A DNA stretch of 19,770 nt from Chloroflexi bacterium UBA4736 (GTDB lineage: Bacteria > Chloroflexota > Dormibacteria > Dormibacterales > Dormibacteraceae). The notes beneath the pieces were generated by a model, which made no database searches, was not told the DNA's origin, and was given only the letters and a program-made list of their open reading frames with translations. The DNA lies in assembly GCA_002404015.1 (NCBI GenBank), contig DHIW01000075.1, forward strand, positions 824 through 20,593, in the 5' to 3' direction. Each line of letters begins with the position of its first letter. The stretch's first letter is position 1. Position numbers and translations under genes: made by a program. Positions 1-6,716 of this stretch are shown piece by piece.

Positions 1-33
1 TGCGATCCTCGCGACGCGTATTTCTAAAACGCT

Positions 34-1017
34 TTGCTCCGGTTCTCGGAGTCGCCTAGGAGCTGGGCCACCTGGCCACCGAATCCCTCGCCGACCTTTT
101 TCAACACCCTTCTAGTCGGGACCTTGCAGCAGCTCCAGGCCCACGAGGACTTCGACGCTGCGCGCTTCCGGGCCTTTCGGCGCGCGATCCGGGCCGCGCT
201 CACCGGACGCGCCCGCCGCCTGGCCTCGATCGGACCGGTCCTGGAGGCGGCCGGCCAGGCCGGCCAGTCCGACAGGGGCGTACGCGAGATTCCCCTCGAC
301 GGGGTCGTCGGCACCGCCAGCGCAGCCGCCAAGGCGGCCGACTTCGATCCTGGCTTCCTTCCCATGACCCGGCGGCTCCGGGACCGCTGGGCGCGGATCT
401 ACACGGCCATGGTCGAAGGCGACGAGCTGCCTCCGATCGACGTCTACCAGGTGGGCGACGGCTACTACGTCATCGACGGGCACAACCGCGTGTCGGTGGC
501 TCGCAGCCTGGGTCGCAGCACGATCCCGGCCCGGGTTGTAGAGGTCCGGACGAGGGTCCCCATCGGTCCCGACGTGGATCCGGCCAAGCTGCTGCGCGCG
601 GCCGAGTACAAGCGCTTTCTCGAGCTCACCCAGCTGGACGTGGTCCGGCCGGAGGCGCGCCTGGAGTGCAGCCGGTTGGGCCGGTACGACGAGATCCTGA
701 AGCACATCCTCGGCCACCTCTACTTCCTGGGCCTCGAGAGAGGCGGCGATGTGACGCTGACTGAGGCCGCGGCCAGCTGGTACGACACCGTCTATCGGCC
801 GATCGTGGAGGTGATGCGCCAGCACAAGGTCCTGGACCAGCTGCCTGGCTGGACGGAGACCGACCTCTACGTCGAGATCACGCGGCGCTGGCTCGAGCTG
901 AGCGAGGCGGGGGCGGAATCGGGTCCCCACAAGGCCTTTCACGCCCTGCTCGACGCGGGATCGCTGCGGCGGATCCGGTCCTGGTGGCGGCCTCGGCGCT
1001 CGATCGAGCTCGACTGA
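34..1017 (+). CDS. ParB-like nuclease-domain protein
   Basis: The central part (about residues 84-170 from the TTG at 34) has the ParB/sulfiredoxin-like fold signature: an IPLDGVVGT strand, then LPPIDVYQVGDGYYVIDGHNRVSVARSLG, in which the DGHNRVSVA stretch is the conserved DGHHR-type motif of this superfamily. The flanking helical regions resemble chromosome-partitioning-protein-like hypotheticals of high-GC bacteria rather than canonical ParB. No helix-turn-helix domain is visible and no parA or parS lies nearby, so a role in chromosome segregation is not supported; a DNA-binding or nucleotide-dependent role is possible. The frame opens after a stop at 25-27. The first 30 residues are Pro/Ser/Trp-rich and do not look coding, so the TTG at 124 is an equally plausible start. 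The stop lies 5 bp before adk, which suggests co-transcription. Domain call fairly sure, function unknown. Confidence 0.75.
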   Translation: MLRFSESPRSWATWPPNPSPTFFNTLLVGTLQQLQAHEDFDAARFRAFRRAIRAALTGRARRLASIGPVLEAAGQAGQSDRGVREIPLDGVVGTASAAAKAADFDPGFLPMTRRLRDRWARIYTAMVEGDELPPIDVYQVGDGYYVIDGHNRVSVARSLGRSTIPARVVEVRTRVPIGPDVDPAKLLRAAEYKRFLELTQLDVVRPEARLECSRLGRYDEILKHILGHLYFLGLERGGDVTLTEAAASWYDTVYRPIVEVMRQHKVLDQLPGWTETDLYVEITRRWLELSEAGAESGPHKAFHALLDAGSLRRIRSWWRPRRSIELD

Positions 1018-1022
1018 GCGCT

Positions 1023-1601
1023 ATGGCCAAGGAGCCCGTGATCGGCGTCATATTCGGACCCCCGGGCAGCGGCAAGGGCACGCAGGCCTCACTGATCGGC
1101 TCCGAGTTCGACCTCGAGCACCTATCGACGGGGGAGATCCTCCGCGCCGAAGCCGCGCGCGGCAGCCCCATCGGCGGCGAGGCTGCCGACCTGATGCGGT
1201 CCGGCCAGCTGGTTCCGGACCGGCTGATGGTCCCAATGATCGACGCGCGCCTGCGCAAGGCGGGCGCGCGAGGCGGCGTCCTGCTCGACGGATTTCCCCG
1301 AACGGTCGAACAGGCGAAGGCGCTGGACGAGATCCTCGGCGGCCAGGGCCGCCAGGTCGACTTCGTGGTCGCCCTGGAGGCCCCCGAAGCCGAGTTGATC
1401 GAGCGCCTGCTGCAGAGGGCGGCGATCCAGCACCGGGAGGACGACACGCGGGAGGCGATCACCGAGCGGATGCAGGAGTACCGCGAGCGGACGGCCCCGG
1501 TGCTCGACTACTACAGAAGGCGGGGGGCGAGAGTGGCGGACGTGGACGCCGGCGGGCCGGTCGAGGAAGTGTTCTCGCGGGTGCGCGCCGGCCTCGCCTG
1601 A
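1023..1601 (+). CDS. adk: Adenylate kinase (short-LID type)
   Basis: Adenylate kinase interconverts ATP + AMP and 2 ADP in the cytoplasm. The 192-residue product shows the P-loop GPPGSGKGT (residues 12-20, Lys18), the AMP-binding segment with STGEILR (35-41), the DGFPRT motif (89-94), and a short LID in the REDD region (138-141) in place of the long zinc-finger-type LID. The C-terminal RMQEYRERTAPVLDYY helix is typical of the family. I chose the ATG at 1023 because it begins directly before the first beta strand and P-loop; the frame is open back to 984, but the extra residues are unrelated to the family. It follows the ParB-like gene by 5 bp and precedes the acetyltransferase gene by 10 bp. 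The genomic setting is unusual, because adk normally sits in the ribosomal-protein operon beside secY and map. This could therefore be a second, non-ribosomal copy. Enzyme call is confident. Confidence 0.93.
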   Translation: MAKEPVIGVIFGPPGSGKGTQASLIGSEFDLEHLSTGEILRAEAARGSPIGGEAADLMRSGQLVPDRLMVPMIDARLRKAGARGGVLLDGFPRTVEQAKALDEILGGQGRQVDFVVALEAPEAELIERLLQRAAIQHREDDTREAITERMQEYRERTAPVLDYYRRRGARVADVDAGGPVEEVFSRVRAGLA

Positions 1602-1611
1602 GCGGCTCCCG

Positions 1612-2613
1612 ATGCGTTGGATGTCGGGCGGCTCCGGCGGCTATGGTGACCGGGTGCCAACCTTGGGCGGGCTCCTGTTCGAGCTATCCGGCGGCCCCGC
1701 CGACGCCGCCGAGGTGGCCCGCCTGCGGACCGCCGACGACCCGGACACGCCGGTTCTGCCGGCTGAGATCGAGTGGTACTGGCGGCGGGACCAGATCGAC
1801 AGCCGTGTCTTCGAGCGCTGGCTGGGCCGCGACGACCACGAGAGGGTCATGGCCTATGCCAGCTTCCAGCACCGCGCCTGGCGCGCGGGCGTCGAGCGCT
1901 GGGCCTCGGTCGGGGTCCTGGCCCACCCGGAAGTCCTGGCCGCGGACCTCTGGAGCCACCTCTACGACTTCTTGGGCTCGCGTGTGCGAGGGGCCCAACA
2001 CCTCCGTTCTGAGATCCTCGAGACGCGCGAGGAGCGGATCCGGCTGTTGGAGGGGCTGGGTTGGCGCCGCGACCGCGTCGGCCGCAGGTGGGAGCTCGAC
2101 CTGGTCGAAGGACATCAGCGGCTGACCGCCCTCGCCGAAGCCGGCCGGGACCGCATGGCCGAGGCCGGCATCACCCTGACGACCTGGGATCGAGCCGATC
2201 GCCCCGGCCTGCTCGAGGCAGCCCACGCGGTTTCCAGCGAGGGCGACCTGGACGTCCCCAGCTCGGAGCCCGCGGAGGCGTCATCGCTGGCGGCGTTTCG
2301 AGCCTGGCTCGATTCCGAGGGCATCCACCGCGACCGCCTCTGGCTGGCCTTCGACGCGGACGGGGTTGTCGGCATTTCGGTCCTCAAGTACGGGGAGGTC
2401 GTGTGGACCGACTGGACCTGTTCCGCCCGCCGAGCCCGCGGCCGCGGCGTCGCCCGTGCTCTCAAGCTGGAGACCGTCCTGCAGGCGAGGCAGCTCGGCT
2501 TCCGCCTGGTGCGCACGGAGAACGACGGCGAGAACGCACCGATCCTGTACCTCAACGCCCAGCTGGGTTACCGCGCCATCCCGGGCATCCAGGCCATGGT
2601 GCTTGACCTCTGA
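1612..2613 (+). CDS. Tandem GNAT-family N-acetyltransferase
   Basis: The 333-residue protein looks like two GNAT folds in tandem. The C-terminal half (about residues 186-333) is the clearer one: it has the beta4 strand VVGISVLKY, acetyl-CoA pyrophosphate-binding motif A RRARGRGVARAL (R274-x2-G277-x-G279), and the C-terminal TENDGENAPILYLNAQLGYRA segment (302-322) typical of GNAT enzymes. The N-terminal half (about 20-165) has the matching layout with an EGLGW turn near 147-151 but no convincing RxxGxG motif, so it is probably a degenerate, non-catalytic copy. The substrate cannot be told. Starts at 1612, 1621 (ATG) and 1654 (GTG) are all possible and none has a clear ribosome-binding site; the Gly/Ser-rich first residues may not be translated. 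It lies 10 bp after adk and converges on the SnoaL-like gene. Confidence 0.82.
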   Translation: MRWMSGGSGGYGDRVPTLGGLLFELSGGPADAAEVARLRTADDPDTPVLPAEIEWYWRRDQIDSRVFERWLGRDDHERVMAYASFQHRAWRAGVERWASVGVLAHPEVLAADLWSHLYDFLGSRVRGAQHLRSEILETREERIRLLEGLGWRRDRVGRRWELDLVEGHQRLTALAEAGRDRMAEAGITLTTWDRADRPGLLEAAHAVSSEGDLDVPSSEPAEASSLAAFRAWLDSEGIHRDRLWLAFDADGVVGISVLKYGEVVWTDWTCSARRARGRGVARALKLETVLQARQLGFRLVRTENDGENAPILYLNAQLGYRAIPGIQAMVLDL

Positions 2614-2617
2614 CGCT

Positions 2618-2633
2618 GTCGACGATCGTCGAC
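2618..2633. repeat. Perfect 16-bp palindrome between convergent genes
   Basis: GTCGACGATCGTCGAC reads identically on both strands. It sits 4 bp after the acetyltransferase stop and 23 bp before the 3' end of the convergent SnoaL-like gene. As RNA it could form a 6-bp stem with a GATC loop. There is no T-tract on either side, so it is a weak terminator candidate; a protein-binding site is the alternative. Confidence 0.5.
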
Positions 2634-2656
2634 CGGTCCGGGCGCGCCGGGAACGA

Positions 2657-3100
2657 TCAGTCCGGCGTATCCGCGACCAGTTGGGCGACCAGGGCCATTC
2701 GGTCGTAATAGGCGGTCAGGGCGGCTACCTTGCCCTCCCTGATCCCGACCAGGTAGCAGCCCGGTCGCGTGACCCGGCGCCCGGTGCCGGGCAGCTTGCC
2801 CACCTCGGGAATGCCGGTCATCCACTCTCCAGAGTGGGTTCCCGTCACGAGGGCCTCGACGGCGATCTCCGATCCGCAGTTGACCAGGGTGGCGACCTCC
2901 ACATCGACGTCGGACCAGGCCCCGGGCCGGGGCCGGGCCCGGCGCGTGAACGCGCTCCGTCCGACCAGGAGAGTGTCGGTGGCCGGGATCCGAAGCACCG
3001 AGTCTTCGGTCAGCAGGTCGGCCACCCGCTCCAGGTCGCCCTCGTTCAGCGACTTGATCAAATCGAGGACCATTGCCACGGTTTCGTCGGACGCAGGCAT
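2657..3100 (-). CDS. SnoaL/NTF2-like family protein
   Basis: The 147-residue product has the cone-shaped alpha+beta NTF2/SnoaL pattern. An N-terminal helix (VAMVLDLIKSLNEGDLERVADLLTED) is followed by curved strands and the family-like segments GEWMTGIPEVGKLPGTGRRV and GCYLVGIREGKVAALTAYYDR near the C-terminus. Members include polyketide cyclases, limonene-epoxide hydrolase-like enzymes, steroid isomerases and many non-enzymatic ligand binders. No specific activity can be assigned. Its ATG is preceded on the minus strand by a CATAAT box 9 nt upstream (3110-3115) and by no Shine-Dalgarno, consistent with a leaderless mRNA. It is a monocistronic unit, convergent with the acetyltransferase and divergent from the small Cys/His ORF. 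Confidence 0.8.
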   Translation of the reverse strand: MPASDETVAMVLDLIKSLNEGDLERVADLLTEDSVLRIPATDTLLVGRSAFTRRARPRPGAWSDVDVEVATLVNCGSEIAVEALVTGTHSGEWMTGIPEVGKLPGTGRRVTRPGCYLVGIREGKVAALTAYYDRMALVAQLVADTPD

Positions 3101-3109
3101 GCCGGCACC

Positions 3110-3115
3110 ATTATG
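3110..3115 (-). promoter_or_regulatory. Candidate -10 box for the SnoaL-like gene
   Basis: CATAAT on the minus strand lies 9 nt before the ATG, which would put the transcription start at or next to the start codon (leaderless mRNA). No -35 resembling TTGACA is found about 17 bp upstream, so this rests on the -10 and its spacing alone. Confidence 0.35.
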
Positions 3116-3157
3116 CCGTTCGGCAGGTGTGTCTCCCGGCGGCCGCGGGGGCCGGCG

Positions 3158-3173
3158 ACCTGCTTGTGCAGGT
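3158..3173. repeat. Short inverted repeat upstream of the small Cys/His ORF
   Basis: ACCTGC and GCAGGT form a perfect 6-bp inverted repeat around a TTGT loop. It lies between the divergent SnoaL-like gene and the 61-residue ORF, 30 bp before the latter's ATG. It could be an operator or a 5'-leader hairpin. Confidence 0.3.
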
Positions 3174-3203
3174 TTCTGAGCGAAATCCCGTTGGAGCCAT
3201 TAC

Positions 3204-3389
3204 ATGGCTACCACTTACGAGCGGCTCACGAGAACGTCGCCTCGTCGTCACACCACCGTTCACTCGGAGGACTGCCGGAGGACCTCTCCCGTGAGAGCAA
3301 CGCCCTCGGCGGTGCTCAAGGCGCTCGACCAGCGCCGCTGTCTGCGCTGTCGCATCCTGGCCCGGATGCTCACGATCACGGGCTCCTAG
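3204..3389 (+). CDS. Candidate small Cys/His (zinc-binding?) protein
   Basis: This is a 61-residue Arg/Thr-rich ORF that I do not recognise as a named family. It is supported by three local signs. A GGAG ribosome-binding sequence ends 7 nt before the ATG. The residues H16, H20, C24 and C46-x2-C49 form an H-x3-C ... C-x2-C pattern (VHSEDC, then RRCLRCRIL) like short zinc-knuckle proteins of high-GC bacteria. A strong hairpin begins 12 nt after the stop. If real, it is probably a small cytoplasmic metal-binding or nucleic-acid-binding protein. The ORF is short and could be chance, and I cannot test conservation. The remainder of 3101-3517 holds the flanking signals listed separately and nothing else I can support. 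Confidence 0.45.
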   Translation: MATTYERLTRTSPRRHTTVHSEDCRRTSPVRATPSAVLKALDQRRCLRCRILARMLTITGS

Positions 3390-3401
3390 AGAGCGACGCC
3401 G

Positions 3402-3429
3402 GAGGACGGGCGCCGGATCGCCCGTCCTC
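3402..3429 (+). terminator. Strong hairpin, probable terminator
   Basis: GAGGACGGGCG (3402-3412) pairs perfectly with CGCCCGTCCTC (3419-3429) around a CCGGAT loop, giving an 11-bp GC-rich stem. A short T-run (TTTT at 3441-3444) follows 11 nt later, so this is not a textbook intrinsic terminator. It separates the small Cys/His ORF from the permease promoter. Confidence 0.6.
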
Positions 3430-3472
3430 TCCGCGCGTCATTTTGGGCCGTCCGATGGGCCGCACCCGGCCC

Positions 3473-3478
3473 TAGAAT
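3473..3478 (+). promoter_or_regulatory. Candidate -10 box for the permease-usp operon
   Basis: TAGAAT fits the TANNNT -10 pattern and lies 39 nt before the permease ATG at 3518. That leaves room for a short leader carrying the G-rich AGGGGG ribosome-binding sequence next to the ATG. There is no clear -35. Confidence 0.35.
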
Positions 3479-3517
3479 CTCCCCAAGTCCAGGCTGGCTT
3501 TCGTGGGGGTAGGGGGA

Positions 3518-5203
3518 ATGGCCGAGATCACGGCGGGGACCGGTGTCAACCTTCAGGGACGCAGGCTCAAGCGCGACGTCGGGATGGTCGGGCTCCTGTT
3601 CGCGTCGGTCGGCTCGATCATCGGATCCGGCTGGCTGTTCGGGGCGCTCAACGCATCATTGATCGCCGGACCGGCGGCGCTCATCTCCTGGATCCTGGGC
3701 GGCGGCGCCGTCATCCTGCTGGCCCTGATCCACGCCGAGCTGGGCGGGATGTACCCGGTGGCGGGCGGGAGCGCACGCTTCCCCCACTACGCGTTCGGCA
3801 GCATGATCGGCTTCGCCAGCGGCTGGTTCGCCTTCCTGGGTGCCGTGACGACCGCGCCGATCGAGGTGGAGGCCGCCCTCCAATACGCCTCCAACTACAT
3901 CCCGGGCCTGACGACCCAGAACGACCAGGGCGTGGTCCTGATGACGGTTTTCGGGTACGCGGTGGCAGCCGTCCTGATGCTCCTGTTCTCGTTCATCAAC
4001 GTGATGGGCGTCAAGTGGCTTTCCGAGACGAACAAGATCGCGGTCTGGTGGAAGATCGCCATCCCTGTGCTGGCCGTCGTCGTACTGATGGTGACGTCGT
4101 TCCACCCGGGCAACTTCATGGCGGGCGGCGGCTTCATGCCCTTCGGCTGGAAGGGGGTCTTCAGCGCGATCGCGCTGGGCGGGGTGATCTTCGCGTACCT
4201 GGGCTTCGAGCAGGCCATCCAGCTGGGGGCTGAAAGCAAGAACCCCCGGCGCAACATTCCGATCGCCGTGATCGGCTCGATGCTCCTGGGCGTGGTCCTC
4301 TACATCGCCCTCCAGGTCGCGTTCACGGCCGCGCTCGACCCGGCCAGCCTGCAGAAGGGCTGGAGCGCCGTGGCCTTCTCGGGCACCGGCAAGATATTCG
4401 GCCCGTTCGCGGGCCTGGCGACGGGCCTCGGCCTGGGCTGGCTGGCGTTCCTGCTGTACACGGACGCAATCATCTCGCCAGGCGGAACCGGGCTCCTGTA
4501 CGTCGGCACCAGCGCGCGCCTGACTTTCGCGCTGGCCCGCAACCGCTACATCCCGGACCTCTTCGCCCACCTGAGCGCCCGCAGCGTCCCGGTGTACGCG
4601 ATCGCCTTCTCATTCCTGTGCGGGATGTTCATCTTCCTGCCCTTCCCGGGCTGGCAGCTGCTGGTCGGGTTCATCTCCTCGGCCACGGTCATCGCCTACG
4701 CGATGGCGCCGCTCGCCATGGGCGCGCTGCGGCTGCAGGAACCCGACCGTGAGCGGCCCTTTCGCCTCGTGGGCGGCACCGTCCTGGCGCCCCTCGGCTT
4801 CATCATCGCCAACGAGATCATCCTGTTCTCGGGTTGGGCGGTGGTCTGGAAGCTGCTGGTGGCGATCCTGATCGGGTTCGCGCTGCTGGCGATCTCGCTG
4901 GCGACCAGCGCTCCCGAGCGCCGGCCATCACTGGACGGCCGGAGCGCCATCTGGCTGTGGCCGTACCTGGTCGGGCTGGCGCTCATCTCGTACCTCAGCT
5001 CGTTCGACTACAAGAACCCGGACAGCGTGCCGCTGATCGGGCTGAAGGGCCCCGTGAACGCCCTGCCGTTCGGCTGGGACATGCTCGCGATGGCGGTGTT
5101 CGCCCTGGCCATCTACCTCCTGGCCATCCGGCAGCGGCTGCCCCGCGAGAAAGTCGAGGAGTACATCGGCGACCTTACGGCGGAAGCCGAGCCGGAGGGA
5201 TAG
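3518..5203 (+). CDS. APC-superfamily amino-acid permease
   Basis: This is a 561-residue cytoplasmic-membrane transporter with about 12 hydrophobic helices, matching the amino acid-polyamine-organocation superfamily. The first helix carries the unwound substrate/ion-binding signature GSIIGSGW (residues 32-39), followed by AELGGMYPVAGGSARFPHYAFG (about 73-94), the hallmark of TM2-TM3 in APC porters. It is expected to import an amino acid or related amine by proton- or sodium-coupled symport or exchange; the substrate cannot be read. I prefer the ATG at 3518, preceded by AGGGGGA, over the in-frame GTG at 3503. The universal stress protein gene follows the stop by 3 bp and is surely co-transcribed, an arrangement seen for many secondary transporters. 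At 561 residues it is somewhat longer than the usual 450-500, with the extra length mainly toward the C-terminus. Confidence 0.9.
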   Translation: MAEITAGTGVNLQGRRLKRDVGMVGLLFASVGSIIGSGWLFGALNASLIAGPAALISWILGGGAVILLALIHAELGGMYPVAGGSARFPHYAFGSMIGFASGWFAFLGAVTTAPIEVEAALQYASNYIPGLTTQNDQGVVLMTVFGYAVAAVLMLLFSFINVMGVKWLSETNKIAVWWKIAIPVLAVVVLMVTSFHPGNFMAGGGFMPFGWKGVFSAIALGGVIFAYLGFEQAIQLGAESKNPRRNIPIAVIGSMLLGVVLYIALQVAFTAALDPASLQKGWSAVAFSGTGKIFGPFAGLATGLGLGWLAFLLYTDAIISPGGTGLLYVGTSARLTFALARNRYIPDLFAHLSARSVPVYAIAFSFLCGMFIFLPFPGWQLLVGFISSATVIAYAMAPLAMGALRLQEPDRERPFRLVGGTVLAPLGFIIANEIILFSGWAVVWKLLVAILIGFALLAISLATSAPERRPSLDGRSAIWLWPYLVGLALISYLSSFDYKNPDSVPLIGLKGPVNALPFGWDMLAMAVFALAIYLLAIRQRLPREKVEEYIGDLTAEAEPEG

Positions 5204-5206
5204 GCG

Positions 5207-5620
5207 ATGAAGATCCTGGTCGCATTCGACGGTTCCGACGAAGCCGGCAAAGCCCTCAAGTGGGCGTCCGACCTGGCCAAGGGTATGGGCCTGGCGGGCG
5301 TAACCGTGATCGCTGTCGCGCGCAGCCTGGAAGCGACGCCGGCGATCGCCGACGCCGTCGATCCCAGCAGCGATCTGCCCACCCACCGGACCCAGCTCGA
5401 ACAGGCCAAGGCCACCATCGGCGGCGAGGGCGTGAAGGCGGAGACGATGCTGCGCGCCGGCAACCCGGCGGAGGAGATCCTCGACGCGGCCGAAGCCGGC
5501 GGCTTCGACCTGATCGTGGTCGGCCACCGGGGGATGGGGGCTGCCCGCCGGTTCCTCATGGGCTCGGTCTCGGAACGCGTGGTCCGCCACGCCAAGTGCC
5601 CAGTCCTGGTCGTCCACTAG
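5207..5620 (+). CDS. Universal stress protein, UspA family
   Basis: The 137-residue single-domain protein starts MKILVAFDGSDEAGKALKWA and ends with the ATP-binding Usp signature G106-x2-G109-x9-G119-S120 followed by VSERVVRHAKCPVLVV. This marks the ATP-binding rather than the ATP-free subclass. A GGAGGG ribosome-binding sequence formed by the end of the permease gene precedes the ATG at 5207. Usp domains encoded behind APC permeases are thought to tune the transporter or respond to energy state; that link is inferred from context here. Family call is certain, role is not. Confidence 0.93.
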   Translation: MKILVAFDGSDEAGKALKWASDLAKGMGLAGVTVIAVARSLEATPAIADAVDPSSDLPTHRTQLEQAKATIGGEGVKAETMLRAGNPAEEILDAAEAGGFDLIVVGHRGMGAARRFLMGSVSERVVRHAKCPVLVVH

Positions 5621-5651
5621 ATCGCGACTATCGGATAACACAACTATCACG

Positions 5652-5658
5652 TTATAGT
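5652..5658 (+). promoter_or_regulatory. Candidate -10 element, leaderless promoter of the lipase operon
   Basis: TTATAGT (the TATAGT hexamer is 5653-5658) lies 8 nt before the GTG start at 5667 with no Shine-Dalgarno between. Transcription should therefore start at or next to the start codon. The surrounding ACTAT-N6-ATAGT inverted repeat (5644-5658) could be an operator. The same 7-mer occurs at 16019-16025. There is no good -35. Confidence 0.45.
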
Positions 5659-5666
5659 CACGGTAC

Positions 5667-6716
5667 GTGCGTATTGGACTCGTCCTGGGGGCAGGCGGAG
5701 TCATGGGCGGCGCCTGGCATACAGGCGCCCTCCATGCCATCTGCCAGGAGACCGGCTGGGATCCAGGCTCCGCCGACATCGTCGTGGGCACCTCCGCGGG
5801 CGCGATGATCGGCAGCCTGTGCGCGGCGGGCGTGCCGCCCTGGTTCATGGTCGCCCATTCCGGCGGCGAGGTCTTCGAGGGCTTCCTCGACGCTCAGGGC
5901 AACCCCGCCTCGGAGGCCGACCGGTCAGCCGGCGCCATCTTCCGGGCCGGCCGCCTCCCGGTCCTCCTGCCAGGGTCGCCGCGCCTCGCCTTCGGGAGCC
6001 TGGTCCGGCCGGGTGCGCGTTCCTGGCAGGCTCGGCTGGCCGGCTGGGCGCCCCGCGGCATCATCTCGACCGAGCCTCTGAAGCAGGTGGTCCGGCGGGC
6101 CGTTCCCAGCGGTTGGGCGGACCATGAAAACCTCTGGGTGGTGGCCTGCGACTACCGGACCGGCGAGCGCGTCGTGTTCGGCCGCGAGGGCTCCCCGCCG
6201 GCCGACCTGGCGGACGCGGTAGCCGCCTCCTGCGCGATCCCTGGCTTCTACCAGCCCGTCCGGATCGGGGCCGCCCTCCACGTCGACGGCGGCCTGCACT
6301 CGGCCTCCAACCTGGACCTGGTCGCCGGCCGCGACCTGGACCTGGTGATCTGCCTGAACCCCCTCTCGGCCAAGGCCGACCGCCAGTCGTCGTGGCCCCA
6401 TCGGCGCGCCCTGGGCGCCATGCGCACCGCCGCCCACGGGCGGCTGGAGAGGCTGGCTAAGCGGCTGCGCCGCGCCGGCAGCCTTGTCGTCCTGCTGGAG
6501 CCCACGCCCGAAGACCTGGCCGTGATGGGCAACAACTTCATGAGCCGGCGGCGCCGGCACGAGGTCATCGTCACCGCCACGCGCACGGTGGCCACTCAGC
6601 TCCGCCGGCAGCGCGCGTCGCTCGCCGGGTTGCCGCCCGGCGAGCCCTCCAAGCTGGCCCGGCCGGCCGGCTCTCCGGCTGATTGGCCGAGCTTCACCAG
6701 GGCCGGCGTGACGTGA
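5667..6716 (+). CDS. Patatin-like phospholipase (serine acyl hydrolase)
   Basis: The 349-residue product has every element of the patatin catalytic dyad fold. The glycine-rich oxyanion loop GAGGVMGGAWHTG is at residues 8-20, the nucleophile elbow GTSAG at 41-45 (Ser43), and the catalytic Asp in VDGG (Asp207-Gly208). Such enzymes hydrolyse acyl esters of phospholipids or neutral lipids. There is no signal peptide and the N-terminus starts directly with the first strand, so it is probably cytoplasmic or peripheral on the inner membrane face. The start is GTG at 5667, supported by the -10 box 8 nt upstream. Its last codons overlap the GTG of the acyltransferase gene in a GTGA junction. Pairing a hydrolase with an acyltransferase suggests acyl-chain remodelling of membrane or storage lipid. 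Confidence 0.9.
   Translation: MRIGLVLGAGGVMGGAWHTGALHAICQETGWDPGSADIVVGTSAGAMIGSLCAAGVPPWFMVAHSGGEVFEGFLDAQGNPASEADRSAGAIFRAGRLPVLLPGSPRLAFGSLVRPGARSWQARLAGWAPRGIISTEPLKQVVRRAVPSGWADHENLWVVACDYRTGERVVFGREGSPPADLADAVAASCAIPGFYQPVRIGAALHVDGGLHSASNLDLVAGRDLDLVICLNPLSAKADRQSSWPHRRALGAMRTAAHGRLERLAKRLRRAGSLVVLLEPTPEDLAVMGNNFMSRRRRHEVIVTATRTVATQLRRQRASLAGLPPGEPSKLARPAGSPADWPSFTRAGVT

Noticed and set aside
34..1017. Chromosome-segregation ParB with a parS system
   Set aside because: There is no helix-turn-helix domain, no parA and no recognisable parS (TGTTTCACGTGAAACA-like) site in the window. Only the nuclease-like domain is shared.
2366..3475. 369-codon plus-strand frame crossing several genes
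   Set aside because: It runs through the end of the acetyltransferase in another phase and antisense through the SnoaL-like gene. The sequence is Arg/Ser/Pro-rich and structureless.
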